64,000 nucleotides of DNA from Oscheius sp. JU75 (GCA_037178855.1 JASJZC010000004.1:3286001-3350000); one strand, 5' to 3'. Shown: positions 43,349 to 56,000, counted from the first letter of the stretch. Numbers and translations: made by a program. Notes: generated by a model not told the origin, from the sequence alone.

Positions 43349-45689
43349 ATGGGAGCCAGTCTTTCCTCGCCGACGCCACATCGGCCACCGACTTCGGTAG
43401 GTTTGGACTAATTCAAGTAGTCTGAAATAGGTACAGGTATGCAACCATCTCTTCTCTCCGCCAGACGCCCCCATCTATCTGAACAAGAGACAGTCAGTTC
43501 TAGCTCAAGGATGGAACTGGGGACGGAAGAGTATTCAGCCCGTGGCACGGAAACATCTGGCAAAGGCTAATGGTGAGTCTAAAAATCCCGTTAAAATGGA
43601 AATTCTTCATTCGGATTCCATTAGAGAAAGACTCCTTTTCAGACCTACTGAGTTCCCGCAGTTCGGACAGCATCTCGAGCTATCGTAGTGCTCGAGACCT
43701 TCCCTACACAAAAATGCCCGTCACTCTGGACAATAATCAGAACTACAAGGGCTTTGAGCCGGACACTACCGTCATCCCGAACTTCTACAGTATTCGGGAG
43801 GAGATGAGGAGGGAGTTGAACTTCCACAAACAGGATTTCGTCAACAACAATCTGATCAGTCCGGATGGGCCACAGGCTAAAACTCCTGTCTCTCCGACCC
43901 ACACTAGCAGGTATGAGTACAGAGTTCGAAACTTATACTCTCTTGCAGGACAAAACCCTTTATTGTAAACAAGGAGAACTACAATAACAATGGAATCATC
44001 ACGAGAGTACAGAAGACGTCTTTGGTTTCTAAAGATACTGAGGTAAGCAACAGTTTTGATCTTCTGAAATGTTCGAATTTCAGATCGCTCGTCGGAAAAC
44101 AGTCGTCCAAGCATCAACGTCGGAACTGTTGAGAGGACTTGGCCATTTCTTGGCTCAGTCGAATCCGCCTCCTGACTTTGACCCGGCACAACTGGTTAGT
44201 TTCCATAAATTATTGGGGATGAGTCTTAAAAACTAGACTTTCCTTGGGCAAACACTTGACGTGGACAGTTTTGAATATGATAAGAGAGGTTTCTTTTTAA
44301 GAGGGTCGGTACATCCGTTTTCCTAGACTTTTTCCAAATGTCTGTCCAGGTCAAACTGCTTACTGATCCACATATTAGTTTTTCCTTCTCGTATTCTACT
44401 ACTGATAAACTCCTTGACCGGTTGAAGTGGACGATTTCTATTCAACCCACCTCTGCTGTTGATCTATCTGATCTCTATTGGATTGATCAAGATTCCGACT
44501 ACTTCCTCCTAAAAGACGATGCCGATGTTCTGATGGCAATCCAAGGATCGATCGACCATCTCGTTCGCCTCTCAACTACTCCGAAGAAATCGCTAAATAC
44601 GCATTCTTGTTCTACCTATGACGAAAACTGTTCCCAGTGTTTAAACGGAGCTGTTTCATATCTGAAGGATCAAGAAGAAAAGTGTTCTCGGCGTCTCGGC
44701 CGAACGGAGAACAGGGACTTCAGACGTCATTCTCCAAGTCCTGGATCCAACTTCGGTTCTGAATGCTCTCGCAGCCACAGCGGAGTTGTTCGATATAGAC
44801 GAAAAAACCTGCAACGAGTGGCTAGAAGACTTCTGATGCTACAGCGAAGACAAAATCTAACAGTATCTGTAAGGAAGGGTCAAACATTACGACCGAATGA
44901 ACGACGAAGGAACGCTATTCCAAGACAGGAATACTGATCTTTTCTTCTCATAATTTCAAACAATAAACATACAACTAGTTTACCAAACAGGTGTCCAAAC
45001 TTTCGATGTTATAAAACAGGATTAAAGGGCCGTTGGTCATGCTATTAAAAGTGTCTCATTCTCCCTCTCACTGATGACCAGAAAAACTTCTCTATTGGCT
45101 CTCCAGAGATATCACTTTTTTTCAGGTCTCATGGCTGAGAGCAGTTGACCGAGCGCTGTTACTCCAAGGCTGGCAAGATGTGGCTTTTATCAATCCGGCC
45201 AACCTCGTCTTCGTCTACATGTTGATCAAAGACGTCATTCCAGGTTCCACTCTCTTTTTGAAGTCATGACAAGAGACAATTGTAGACGAGGGAAGCATAT
45301 CCTCCGTGGACGACCTACACGCCTGGGTCCTCACGTGTCTCTATATTTCCTATTCGTATATGGGCAACGAGATCTCTTATCCTTTGAAGCCTTTTCTCAT
45401 CGAAGTTGTGAGTCTTGTTTATGTTGCGAAAGAGAACACGGAATCGGTCGAGCGTGTCTTCAAAGGGGGAATTAATCTTCTCCGAAGCATGTTGAGCTCT
45501 TTGAGAACACGAGGAGAAGATTCACTAAACATAATTGAAATGGAAGTTTTTCAGGACCGCGACAAGTTCTGGAACCGATGTGTCTCGATAATCAATCGAC
45601 ACAGTTCTGACATGCTTCGTCTCAACTCGTCTTCCGTCTTTTTCAGCGAAGTTTTTAACGAATTAAAACAGTTTTCGATTTTCCCTTGA
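43349..45689 (+). CDS. Cyclin-dependent kinase 5 activator (p35-like)
   Basis: Non-cyclin regulatory subunit that activates Cdk5 in neurons. The start at 43349 gives [16 protein letters not shown], with the Gly2 and Ser context of N-myristoylation, as in vertebrate p35. Exons: 43349-43400, 43465-43572, 43643-43910, 43949-44042, 44084-44194, 45126-45243, 45286-45407 and 45555-45689. The cyclin-like domain carries family hallmarks: [76 protein letters not shown], and [11 protein letters not shown]. An N-terminal segment [20 protein letters not shown] also matches p35 proteins. The intron 44195-45125 hosts a separate open reading frame. The 147-nt segment 45408-45554 has canonical splice ends but is in frame and stop-free, so retention would insert 49 residues. 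Confidence 0.93.
44338..44937 (+). CDS. Nested intronic gene, PB1-like domain protein (199 aa)
   Basis: An uninterrupted 199-codon frame lies wholly inside the 931-bp sixth-position intron of the p35 gene, on the same strand. Residues 1-80 resemble a PB1 domain: [20 protein letters not shown] at the start, then [20 protein letters not shown], which fits the acidic OPCA motif (D-x-D-x-D...DxADV), and [14 protein letters not shown] at the domain end, reminiscent of the TFG PB1. The conserved Lys near the start (QVKLL) is present. The remainder is Ser- and Arg-rich with four Cys in the middle. A poly(A) signal AATAAA lies at 44962-44967, 25 bp after the stop. PB1 domains mediate protein-protein pairing. 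Function unknown; it could also be a retrocopy of an intron-containing gene. Confidence 0.6.
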   Translation: MSVQVKLLTDPHISFSFSYSTTDKLLDRLKWTISIQPTSAVDLSDLYWIDQDSDYFLLKDDADVLMAIQGSIDHLVRLSTTPKKSLNTHSCSTYDENCSQCLNGAVSYLKDQEEKCSRRLGRTENRDFRRHSPSPGSNFGSECSRSHSGVVRYRRKNLQRVARRLLMLQRRQNLTVSVRKGQTLRPNERRRNAIPRQEY

Positions 45690-46021
45690 GCCTCTGCTGA
45701 CCCACGGGTCTTTGTCCTCCCTACTCTCCCTGTGCTTCCTCTCATTTTCCTGTTCCAGCTTGTACTGCTCAATTCGATCCTATAGTTCTCTAAATAGTGC
45801 TTAAATTTTTATTATGACCAGAAACACGGTGCTCCCCAAATAACACTTTCTTCCTTTTCTATTTTTGGCTTTCTGACGAGAAATAAACGTTTCTGTTTCA
45901 CTTCCGAGAGCATGAAATAAATAAGTAAGCGAATCTAGTTCAAAATGCCCAAAAGTCTGTGTGTGTCTGTCTGAAACCTTAATTGCCACTTTGTCACACA
46001 TACTTTATGACAGCAATTACT

Positions 46022-46141
46022 CTTGGCAAGTCAAGCCAAATCGAGTCAGTTTGGGAGATGCGTCTCTGGGAGAACGTTGCTCCGGTAGTTTAACTGGAAC
46101 ACTGTCGCAAGCTCCAACGGGGTATCAGCCAAACTTGTAGT
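46022..46141 (+). repeat. Dispersed ~120-bp repeat, copy C
   Basis: Same family as the copies at 6842 and 14282: TTGGCAAGTCAAGCCAAAT, GAGTCAGTTTGGGAGATG, core GGGAGAACGTTGCTCC, TTAACTGGAACA, GGGGTATCAGCCAAACTTG. It lies in the spacer between the convergent p35 and ABHD16 genes. Confidence 0.8.
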
Positions 46142-46267
46142 ACGAAAAAAAAACTAGATAATCAGTTCATGTAAATAGTATAATCACATAGTTTTGTTTT
46201 GACTTCAGATTTAGCTCGTGAGATCCCACATAGTGTAGCTAAATTTTGGAGTCTCTTAGTCTATTTC

Positions 46268-48112
46268 TTACATCGATCGAATGGCGGTCGGGATGTTGAA
46301 ATATCTGAAAAAAGTTTTAATTCACGTTGAAAGTCAAACTGACCCCGGATCAAGAGGCATAACATGGGTAGCATCGAAGTCTACAAGATAGTGCTCGCAT
46401 GCAGCGAAGAGTCTCAATCGCCGACGACTTGTTTCGTCCTGAAAAAGGAGAGTTTGACATCTATATGTAAAATGCGTACTTCTGCAACACTCGAACTGAG
46501 AGCTCGTTCCTGTGGTGTCATTGCGAGCCATTTGTCTACTTGAGGCTCCAAATCCTTGATCAATTCTGGATGGCGTACTCGGAGAACTTCTTTCAAGAGG
46601 TAATTTGCTCGATTTGTCGACCGGACGTGAACTTCTCCCAGTCCTTCGTCGATGGTCAGTATTTCTTCTTGAAGACGACGGATCAGGCGAAGAGGCCCCT
46701 TGTAACGAGCAAGCTGAAAACCCTCTAATCTAGAGAAAGGTAACAAACGAACAATCGCATGAATCTCCAGATTCAGGTAACTCCTAATCGCATACTTTAC
46801 TATTCCACTCAAAAATCTTGGCATTCGTGCCTCGGCGAGTGGATAGACATCGTCAAAAGTGGCGTCCAAGATAACTCCCTTGATTTCTGGAAAGTACTTT
46901 TAATATTATTATGTTGAACAAAGCGCACTCGGATAGTTGGCGGCCAAATAGGCGCAGGGGAAACCACCGATGGACCAGCCAAAAACAACGATGTCCTCTT
47001 CCTGATAACCCAAACTCTTGGCATACTGCATTATCGCCTCAGCAGCTGCCAATGTATTCTTGGGAAAGGGAAGACCAGAACTCTCGCCGAACCCTGGATG
47101 ATTCCATCCTAGAACAGAATATCCTAGCTGCGTTGGCGTGTTTGCCACTCCAATCTCGTAGTATCCAGCGTTCCCTTCGCAGCATATCACAAGCGTTTTG
47201 TGTCTGAATCTGTAATTAAAAGGTTGCGGATGGCACTTCTTACCGTTGTTCTGGAGTACCTTGACTGCCCTCGATGTACATTGTGTCTAAGAGATCTCCT
47301 TCTGTTGTACGGACCCAAGCTCGTTTTCCACCCTAATTCAGTGAATCAACAATAAGTTTCCTGCCCACCTTGTGAGCAACCATCTGCTGGCGTGCTTGAC
47401 GGAGATTTCCCTTGAGCATGTAGTTGAGCATAGCCATTGAGCCAGGATACATCATTTGTCGACCGAATGCGTGAATCGCATACCAGGATAGAGCCTTTGT
47501 GATCGGATTGGCTGAAAATTATGATAAAACTGAAACGAATAACGAAACAATACCTCCGGGGAGAGGTGGCTCATGGATCCAGAACTGGTGATTAGGCACG
47601 GCGTGAAAATCTGCATTTACACCGATCAGTTCGAAGTCATATTTTTTGAGCTCCTAAATTATTAAAGAACTAAAACGATTAAGGCAGTACACACATACCT
47701 CATTGTGTCGTGCGGTTCCCGTATCATGAGCTTTTTGCCATACGGCGATAAATTCTCTGTAACTGGGATCCATAACACGACCAATGAATCTGAAAAAGAA
47801 GGACTTTTACAGAAAGATAAAAGAAACTAACCGACCACCATATGCCAAAATGACAAGGATTCCAGCATACTGTATCATTCCTAGCACTGTATTCGTAGTA
47901 AACCATCCTCTATGGTACAAATACGCGAATATGACCGGTCCAAAGGCCAGAGAGGTGGAAACATAGAAAATACCACGACAGAAACTCATCGCCGTGTTTC
48001 CCCACGATTCGGCCGTGTTGAGAACACGTTCCGGGCCTCGAAATTGCCGGTACAGATCGGGGCCGACGAGTAAACTGTATAGAGTGCCCATCTGGAAGAG
48101 AATACGGAACAT
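46268..48112 (-). CDS. ABHD16A: ABHD16-type phosphatidylserine lipase
   Basis: Membrane alpha/beta-hydrolase that makes lysophosphatidylserine in vertebrates. The start at 48112 gives MFRILFQMGTLYSLLVGPDL. Two membrane segments follow (GIFYVSTSLAFGPVIFAYLY and TVLGMIQYAGILVILAYGG). The hydrolase core shows TLVICCEGNAGYYEIGV (oxyanion region), GWNHPGFGESSG, the nucleophile elbow VFGWSIGGFPCAYLA, then VILDATFDDVYPLA with the likely catalytic Asp. The His is in FDATHVMPL. After a final intron the protein ends YFNIPTAIRSM with a stop at 46268-46270; without that intron it would stop at 46334. About nine short introns. Assignment to ABHD16 is firm; A versus B cannot be resolved, since invertebrates usually have one gene. 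Confidence 0.93.
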
Positions 48113-48455
48113 TATTGTATCAACAAGTGAATAATGTTTCCAAGTAGTTTGAGTGTTTACATTTTCTCTGGGTCAGCTGTTTTGATGGATTTCGTCGACA
48201 GCAGAGCATTGTTTTAAGCGTGATCAAAAGAGCACAAGTTCAAGTTTCATTTTAGAAGCAAATAGGGGTTTGATGACTGCAGAGTTTTAACAGCTTTCAA
48301 AAATCTGTCTTTTGGCACGATCACAATTTCACAAAATATTAAAATATTATCCAGAAGTAGTTAGGGACAATCCCCTGTTGAAAACAGTTAAAATAAAACG
48401 ATTGTTTTAACTTCAACCAATTTGGCAATATACAACAAAAAATGAGATTGTCGGG

Positions 48456-49123
48456 TTACTTGGCGTCGAGAGATTCTTCGTTCTTCTTTTCTCCGTTTTC
48501 TTCTTTTCCATCCTCTTCGGCGTCATCTTCTTCATCCGAATCTTCTTGCTTCCCTTTCTAAAACCACATGACTAAGGGTCAATAAGAAAGAATAACCTTA
48601 TTCAATCTGGCTTTCTTCGCATTGGCCTTCTGTCTGAGACGTTTTGCTCTTTTCTTTGCAGTTTTGGCCTCTTCTTCTTCCTCTATATCTTTTTTCTTTG
48701 AACTGGAAATGGTACTAACATATACAAATTATCACTTACTCGTATTCTTGATCTAGCTCCTCCTTTTTTGCCATAAAGTCCATGTACTCGAGCCTGTTTT
48801 GTTCTTTTCGACGGTTGTTTCTAAATGAAACATTCCAAACGGATTTTTTTAAAGATACCTGTAGATGTGAAATTCAGCACTACCCGCAGCGGCCGAAGAG
48901 CCAACCACATTTCGAACAAACTCTGGTGGCGGCTTCGGAGCTTTGATGTCGTCTTTCCGAACTGGTAGAGGAGCTAATTTATTCTGAAGCGATCAAAATA
49001 CGTCATGAGAAGAAGGATACGCACCGGATTCTTCTCTAGCCGATTAAGACGGAGACGGATGAGATCATATGCAGTACTGCACTTCCTTTCTTCCTCCTCT
49101 TCGGGATTTTCGTCACGAGGCAT
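48456..49123 (-). CDS. PRKRIP1: PRKR-interacting protein 1 homologue (spliceosome factor)
   Basis: Small nuclear protein bound to catalytic spliceosomes and, in mammals, to double-stranded RNA and PKR. The start at 49123 gives [20 protein letters not shown]. The family core is unmistakable: [56 protein letters not shown]. It is followed by a long basic helix ([20 protein letters not shown]) and an acidic tail ([20 protein letters not shown]). The stop is at 48456-48458. Four short introns. It is divergent from the TRPM gene, with a 960-bp spacer. Confidence 0.93.
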
Positions 49124-50082
49124 TTCTGAAAACTGGTTAAGAAGAATATGCATTGTAAAAATGAATGAAGTAGTATTTTAAAATGCGATTTTGAATAATA
49201 ATGAAGAGCTAACAGTCTCCTCAGATTTCGAATCGACTTCGATCGAATGTTTTCGCGTCGGACAGAAAACGTTGTGCGATTTTGGGAGATACATCAGAAC
49301 AAAATTTAAAAAGAGAATGGTTAAAAGGTGAGCAAAACCCATGTTATACGCAAAATCCATAGACCTATAAATAAAGTCAAATAGAGAAATAGAGGTCAAA
49401 AAAATTTTATTCTTCAAGTTTTAATGAATCCTGCTAGTAGCCTGTATGTTTGCGTAGAATATTCTCGGAGAAAAGGGGAGAATGCAAGAAAAAACTGAAC
49501 CATTCATTCCGACAGTAAAGTGAGCAAGAACTCAAACGACCCTCCCAATTTAGTAGCCTCGTTGTGGGGGGGAACTTGGATTTCCTTTCTTCCAAAGGAG
49601 AACTGACAGGCGACGAGTCAGGTATCAATCTGCTATGGATGCCTCATAAGCGATATTTGAAAGATCACCCAATTCCCCAGTGCCGACTCGCATAATCAAT
49701 CATCGCAATAGTATCTCTCTGCCGTCAAGAGTGGGATTGTTCTTGACTTCTTACACCCTATACCGGCCCCTTTTCTAGTCTCCCTATTGATCGCAGTCTT
49801 CCTCTTGGAATTATAGGGTGATCACTCGTTGTACATGGCCATAAATCTGCTGGAGAGCTCAGGCGCCCAACAGGTGGTGGTCCTCTCCTAAATGACCCGA
49901 GTGACTGACCACACAGGATGGTGTCACACTTCCCGCAAAATTTGCCCTAGCGTCTTTTTTTCTTGCATGTCGCCCCATATCACTGTTCTCTCGGTTTCCG
50001 GCGGAAGTTTACGCAACCTTCAAAGAACTGATTTCGCTAGTTACACTAACATTACTTAATTTTTTCAGAGGAATGATACAAA
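49124..50082. other. Divergent promoter region of PRKRIP1 and the TRPM2-like gene
   Basis: About 960 bp with no supported exon. Near the right end TTTTTTCAG|AGGA precedes a six-codon upstream frame (ATG ATA CAA AAT GGA TGA at 50073) just before the TRPM start, indicating a 5' UTR intron or trans-splice site and a small uORF that overlaps the main start codon. Confidence 0.5.
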
Positions 50083-53000
50083 ATGGATGATTACGAGCAG
50101 CCTGTGAACGAGTTGTCCCTGGTCACGGATACCGTCGCGATTCAGGTTGGTACTTTCAACATGGAATGTGTATAAAGTAATGAATTCGATAATAGAATAT
50201 CGAGCTAGGGGTGACTTATGGAACTCAATGACCATATTTGCAGGTAATCGACGGTGTTGGCGGTGTTCAACTCTGTCCATCCATTATCCTCGGCAGTGCA
50301 CAGGTATGTTAATTACGACTATCGGAATCGGAGAATACCGAAGTCTTTCAGGCTTTGCCTGGAGCATCGAAACACATTTACAGCCGGCTGTCGGCAGCCG
50401 CAAATGAGGTCGATGAAGGAGTTCCGGATCTGATTCTCAGTCTCGTATCTCATGGGAATCAACTCTCATCTAAATTTTTGTCCTCTGTTGAAGCGGCTTT
50501 GGCACCTCTGGTTCAATCGAATGGACTATGGCTAATCTCTTCCGGAGAGTACGACGACCCCTTTGCTCGTGCTGCCAGCAACACGATTAGAAGTGTTTTG
50601 CCTCAGGTTGCTCAAAACTCTTCCCATTTTATCTTGTTCAGACGGAAAATGCTGTGGAAGTGTTGCACTTGATGGTCAACAACTACGAAGACGTACTGGT
50701 TCAGTCCGGATTGCCCATGGTTGACACCTCGTTAAATACATTGCTTTTACTCTCCCGAAAAGAATCTTCTCTGGGAAAGACAAAACTCAAGGCTCAGTCT
50801 GTTGTTCGACTGTCTCATCCGCCTCCAGGTGAGAGCCAGCCGACCTTCTCTCCTAACATCATCTTCAGCTCTTTTGATTGGAGTGCCATCAGACCATATC
50901 TCTACGGGAATGACCCCAGCCATCCAAGCAGCACCTATCCTTCTTTCACCTTCCAATGACAAACGACCTCTTCCCGTCGTATTGTTTGCAGGTAAGACAA
51001 CTTTGAACGCTTGTCAGGGATAGTACAGGATCCTCAACGGAATCCCTCGAAGAACTTTTGATCTATGTGGAACACGGAGTGCCAGTCATCATACTTCAGG
51101 TACTGTCTTGTTCGTTAAAAAAAGACATTTTTTTCAGGACAGTTGTGAATTATGTACAGTGCTGCATCGAGCTACTCTTCTCTACCGTACTCCACAGTTT
51201 GAACACAAACGATTTGTTTCTTGGCTGAGGGAACAGTTACATTCTGTCGGGTACCAAGATGTCGACAACATTGTCGACATTATCGTTCAAGCCTTCTCGA
51301 TCGCTTTGGGCGGGCCTCAACTGCTCGACTTTCTCGACAGTGACGATGTGAGTCTTATTACTGTCTAATAACGATGTTTGCAGATCCTGTCTTTGGCTGG
51401 GAGATTGGTCGATCTCTGTGTTCAAAGCTATTCTGGCAGTATAGAAACTAGACAGGTGGTACTTCTAGCCGGGCGACTGAACCAACCGGGAGCCATTTCC
51501 CCGCTCCTTTCATCCGAAACTCTTGATGACGATGTAGGTTATAACTAATCCCGAGTTCAACCAAGAACAGCTCATGACTGACCTCCTCTGTGAATGTGTT
51601 CTTCACGACGATAGAGTCGGATTCCTTTCGTCTGTCCTCGAGGCCAGACCACAGCTAAATGTGACCTCAAACATGCTCATAAGAATGGCCAATATTGCTG
51701 ATCAGGTACCGTTGTTTTTGACCAATTCATAATGTACTTTCAGCATTTCTACACGACTATCGTGCTCAGTCAGTGCATGGATTACTCTGCGATTCCGGAA
51801 GAAATCGATGAACAGTTCGCCCATGATCTCAACGTGGCCATGGTACTTGTCTGCCACTTTTGCGTGAAAGACTGCTTCAGAAACGACTCTCATTCGGAGT
51901 TGATGAACTCTTCCCGCCAAACTTTTTCACTGGAGACATCCTTCGAAAAGACAATGGACAAGCTGTCAAAATGCTTGCAGTTCGATCCATTTTCTGACTC
52001 AAACTCACGTTTATCTTCAGATTTGGTGTCTGTTACTGCACAAACCGAGTTTGGTTCGATGTCTCTGTGCCTATTCGGAAGAGCCACTGGCCTTCTCTCT
52101 CGTCTTGTCCAGAATAGCCAGATCGCTTTCGCACGAGGCAAGAGACTGGTACTTCTACTCGGACTCTTTGAACCAATTAGCCGACAAACTAGCACTTTCG
52201 GCCACTTCAATTCTTGATGGTGTTCATGAGAAGACTCCGCAAAAGGCGTACCAGATGGTCTGTCAGCCAGTGGAAGAGTTCCACGGAGCCACCATCACCC
52301 AAATGGCCTTCCAGGTAGACTGCTCGTCAGTTGAGACAAAAACATCTTCAGGCCAACTGTCGTTCGATTCTCGCCCACGAGACTTGTCAACGATGGGTTC
52401 ATCGTCTTCTCTACGGCCATCTTCAGTCACGCGGCTGCCTCAGTTTCCTTCCCGCCTGGTTCAAAATTCTCATATCTGCTGTATTCGTCGCTCCCGTCAA
52501 ATTCTGGATCTCCACACGACCTGCCTTTACTCACTTTTACAAAGACAACAAGTCTCCGACAGTTGCTTTACTGGATGTCTCCCGACAAGTCCAAAGGAGG
52601 ACTCGAACCTATAGGTAGAGATTGATGTTAACATTTCTAGCCAACAGTTTCAGTGTCATATCTGGCAGGAGCGACGCTCTCACCAACTTGACAGCTCCGT
52701 TGTCGGTCAATTTTCCTCATCAGCTGACGTCGGGAGGAGAGTCAGCTACTCCACAGTCAATCGTATTCCCGTTGAACATCGAGGAACCAGACAACGAGGC
52801 AACTATCAGACTAGCTAAGAAAGTTTGTTCCGTTATCATCTTCCTTATGTTTCAATTAAGAAAAGAATACGTCGTTGGGCTTCTCCCTCTCTCCGTCTTT
52901 TCTACTCCACACCCATCGTCAAATACTGGTTATCTCTCATCTTTCGTCTACTTCATCTAGGTTTCATGGCCTATGCTGTAGTGTTTCCCTGATTTCTCAA

Positions 53001-56000
53001 ATCCAACCAATTTCAGTTGCTTCTTCCTGGTTGTGGATCCCTATATCTGGATGCCATTGCCTGGGCTTGGTCCTTCATGTGGTAACATTTTTAATTTTCC
53101 TTCATTCACATCTTCCAGGTGGATGGAATCTCTTTGGGTGCTCAACCTTCGCTCTCACACTACAGAACTCTCTGTGATGCCTTGGAGAGTCAGTATAGTT
53201 ATACTCATGTGCAAAAGTTTGGCAACCCCCCGCTTTTTTGCAGTAGAAGGGTCAGGTAGCAATTTGGACATCTGCGACCGTTCCCTTCCCAAATGATTTC
53301 TCGCGCTTCAAAACCCCTAGAAAAAAAATTTTGGCTCTTATCCGAGTCTGCTGGAGAGATCAGGAGGATCAACTTTAAAAAAAATTAGCATATGCAAAAG
53401 TTTGGCAACCGCCGTCACCTTCAAATGAGCGCTTCGACAACTGAACAGCCAGCTTGCGGCTGTCTCTCCAGTAGCCACGGACTCCGTCAGGGCCGTCTAG
53501 AGTTCACCTCTTCTCGTCCGTGAATACTACCTACAAAAACTAACAGAAAACCTCAGCGACTAACCATGTGCCATTGGCCATGTTATTCTGAGCAAAAGCC
53601 ACACGGTCCACGTTGTGTTGTGTGTTGATATTAGGAGTAAGCAATTTCAGTTGCCGGTCGATGTACGGTAGGTACGGGATGGACAGCTCGAAGGACGGTC
53701 GTCCTATGAATATCAAGACGCAGATCAGCTTTGCAGCTCATCGAAGAACTCGAAGCGAGGCGTCCAATCTGGCGAAGAGCCTGATCTCCCATCTTCTTGG
53801 GGCGTCCAGGAACCGGCTGGTTTCCGTAGTTCGGATTGCTCAAGAAACGTCCAATAGAGCTATTGTTTCTTCTCTTCGTTCATTGCTCATCGCACTGTTC
53901 AATGTTCGAATGTCCAGCAACCTTCAGAGCACGAATGGAGGCTCGCTCTCAAATAAGAGTCAAAAATTTCTCTAGGAGCTTTGTGGCATTAGAAATCGTT
54001 TGGGAACGGTCCCAGATGTCCAAAATGCTTCCTGACCCTTCTGCGAAAAAGTGGGAGGTTGCCAAATTTCTTTTGCCTATGAGTATAATTCAATGTAAAC
54101 ATTATCCTACCTAGGTGTTCGACTGTGTAGTAACTTTTATATTCCTCCTACTGCTTATTGTCTTCAAAGTCTTCGGAGAAGGAGTCATTGCCGATTTTCT
54201 TGTAAGCAGACAGCATTTCAAACTCATTCCATTCAGAGCATCGAATCGGCCTATCCAGCCAGGGTTCTTAATGCCTTCTTCCTGCTCTACTGGTGCTATG
54301 CGACTCTCTTCTACTACATTCCTCTCTCCGATGTATTCGGGCCTTTGATGGTTCGAGTCAAATTGATGATCCTTCGAGATTTTGTCAACTTTCTCATCAT
54401 GATTGGTCTCATCATGGCGAGGTTATATTCTTTGAAAGCCACACATATAACAACCATTTCAGCAGTGCAGCAGCCATCCAAGCCGTTCTCTATCCTGACA
54501 GAGCTCTCTCGTTTGGCATAGTCAAGTCGTCGCTCTCCTGGATCTGGCTGTCTCTCTTCACTACTGATCTCTCAAGTGACATCTAGTTTTGAATCAACCT
54601 ATTTTTCTTTTTAGGCCTTCACGAGTCTCAAGAATGCCGAAAATCATTCCTTGGAGCACCCAAAGAGTATTGTAGCGCTGTGAGCGAGTATGCAAACCCA
54701 TCGTGCCCCAGTCAAACTTGGCCTGCTTATGTTGTTCTTCTAGAATACTTTGTTCTCTTGAAGGTCGGTTGATCATTGAACCATATACCTTCAATGTTCA
54801 GTTGATTCTCTGGCCGATTCTCTTCGCCTTCTTTGCTAAAACAGCCAAAGCAGTAGATGAGGAGGCTGATAAAATCTGGAAGTTCCAACTGTACACCCTG
54901 GTTACGGACTTCAGTGCTCGACCACCAGTCCCTCCTCCTCTAACTCCTCTATTCTTTTTGTACATGGCTTGTTGTCGAGCCCGAGCTCATTATTTCAATC
55001 TGTCCGTGTCCAATCCTGATCATCCAGACACCCCGAACAAAAAGTAAGTGGTCAGATCGATATATGAAAAATAGTATGTTCAGATATCGAGTGACAATGA
55101 GATATGGCTCGGTCTACAGAAACCCCTCCGTTCCCTTCAAGAAGAACGAATTCTTGAGTTCGTTCTGGAGGAAGACGGCCATCGATCATTGGAAAAGAGA
55201 GAATATACGAGCTGGAAGTGATGGCCTGACTACTCAGATTCGAAGTCTACAGGATCAGCTGAGAATGATCGCGTTGACAAACTCTTATAAGAAACAGGAA
55301 TCTTTCAGTCAGAAGGAAGTAGGTTACTAATAGGAACAACCGAACAAGAGGCTCCAGAATCTTACGGGGAAGTATGGCTTGGGTTTGGTCGAAAAACTAG
55401 TGGTTCCATCTTGGAATGTGCCTTGGAATGTGCTACTGCCACAGTATTCTCCACCTTTCTATTGTAAACCAGTCGAAGAGTTTCCCACTGAAATGGCCAG
55501 ATATGTGGAAACGGCTTCTGAAAATGTGAGTTGTCAATGCGAACAAACCAACTCATTTGAAAGAATGTGGCCGAACTGAAACGAGCTTGGAGAAACAGAC
55601 AGATAGCGGAACATATCAAGAGTTGGACGTTATCATCATCTGGGTTCCCACTGAATCCGAACGGAAGACAAGGTTTGACATAATCGCTGGCAAACAAACA
55701 TACTTTTAGGAATTGCCGGAAGAGGCAATCACCCAAAGTTCGGACCAAATAGACGCTGTTATTACATCATAATCTCAGGGACTACGAGGGCTGATGCTAA
55801 GGTTAGTTAACAGATCCAATCGAAACTGCGTTTAGATTCTCCTGGAAGAGAAGAACGGGATTCCGAATGAGCCACACCCGGAGAGTGGACCAAGAGACGA
55901 CCATCTGGCTTCACTCCTCCGTCTGACTGGAATCAGCGATGGCGACGCCCAACTCCTCTCGATGAGACGTCTTGACACGTCAATCATTGCCGAAGACCAC

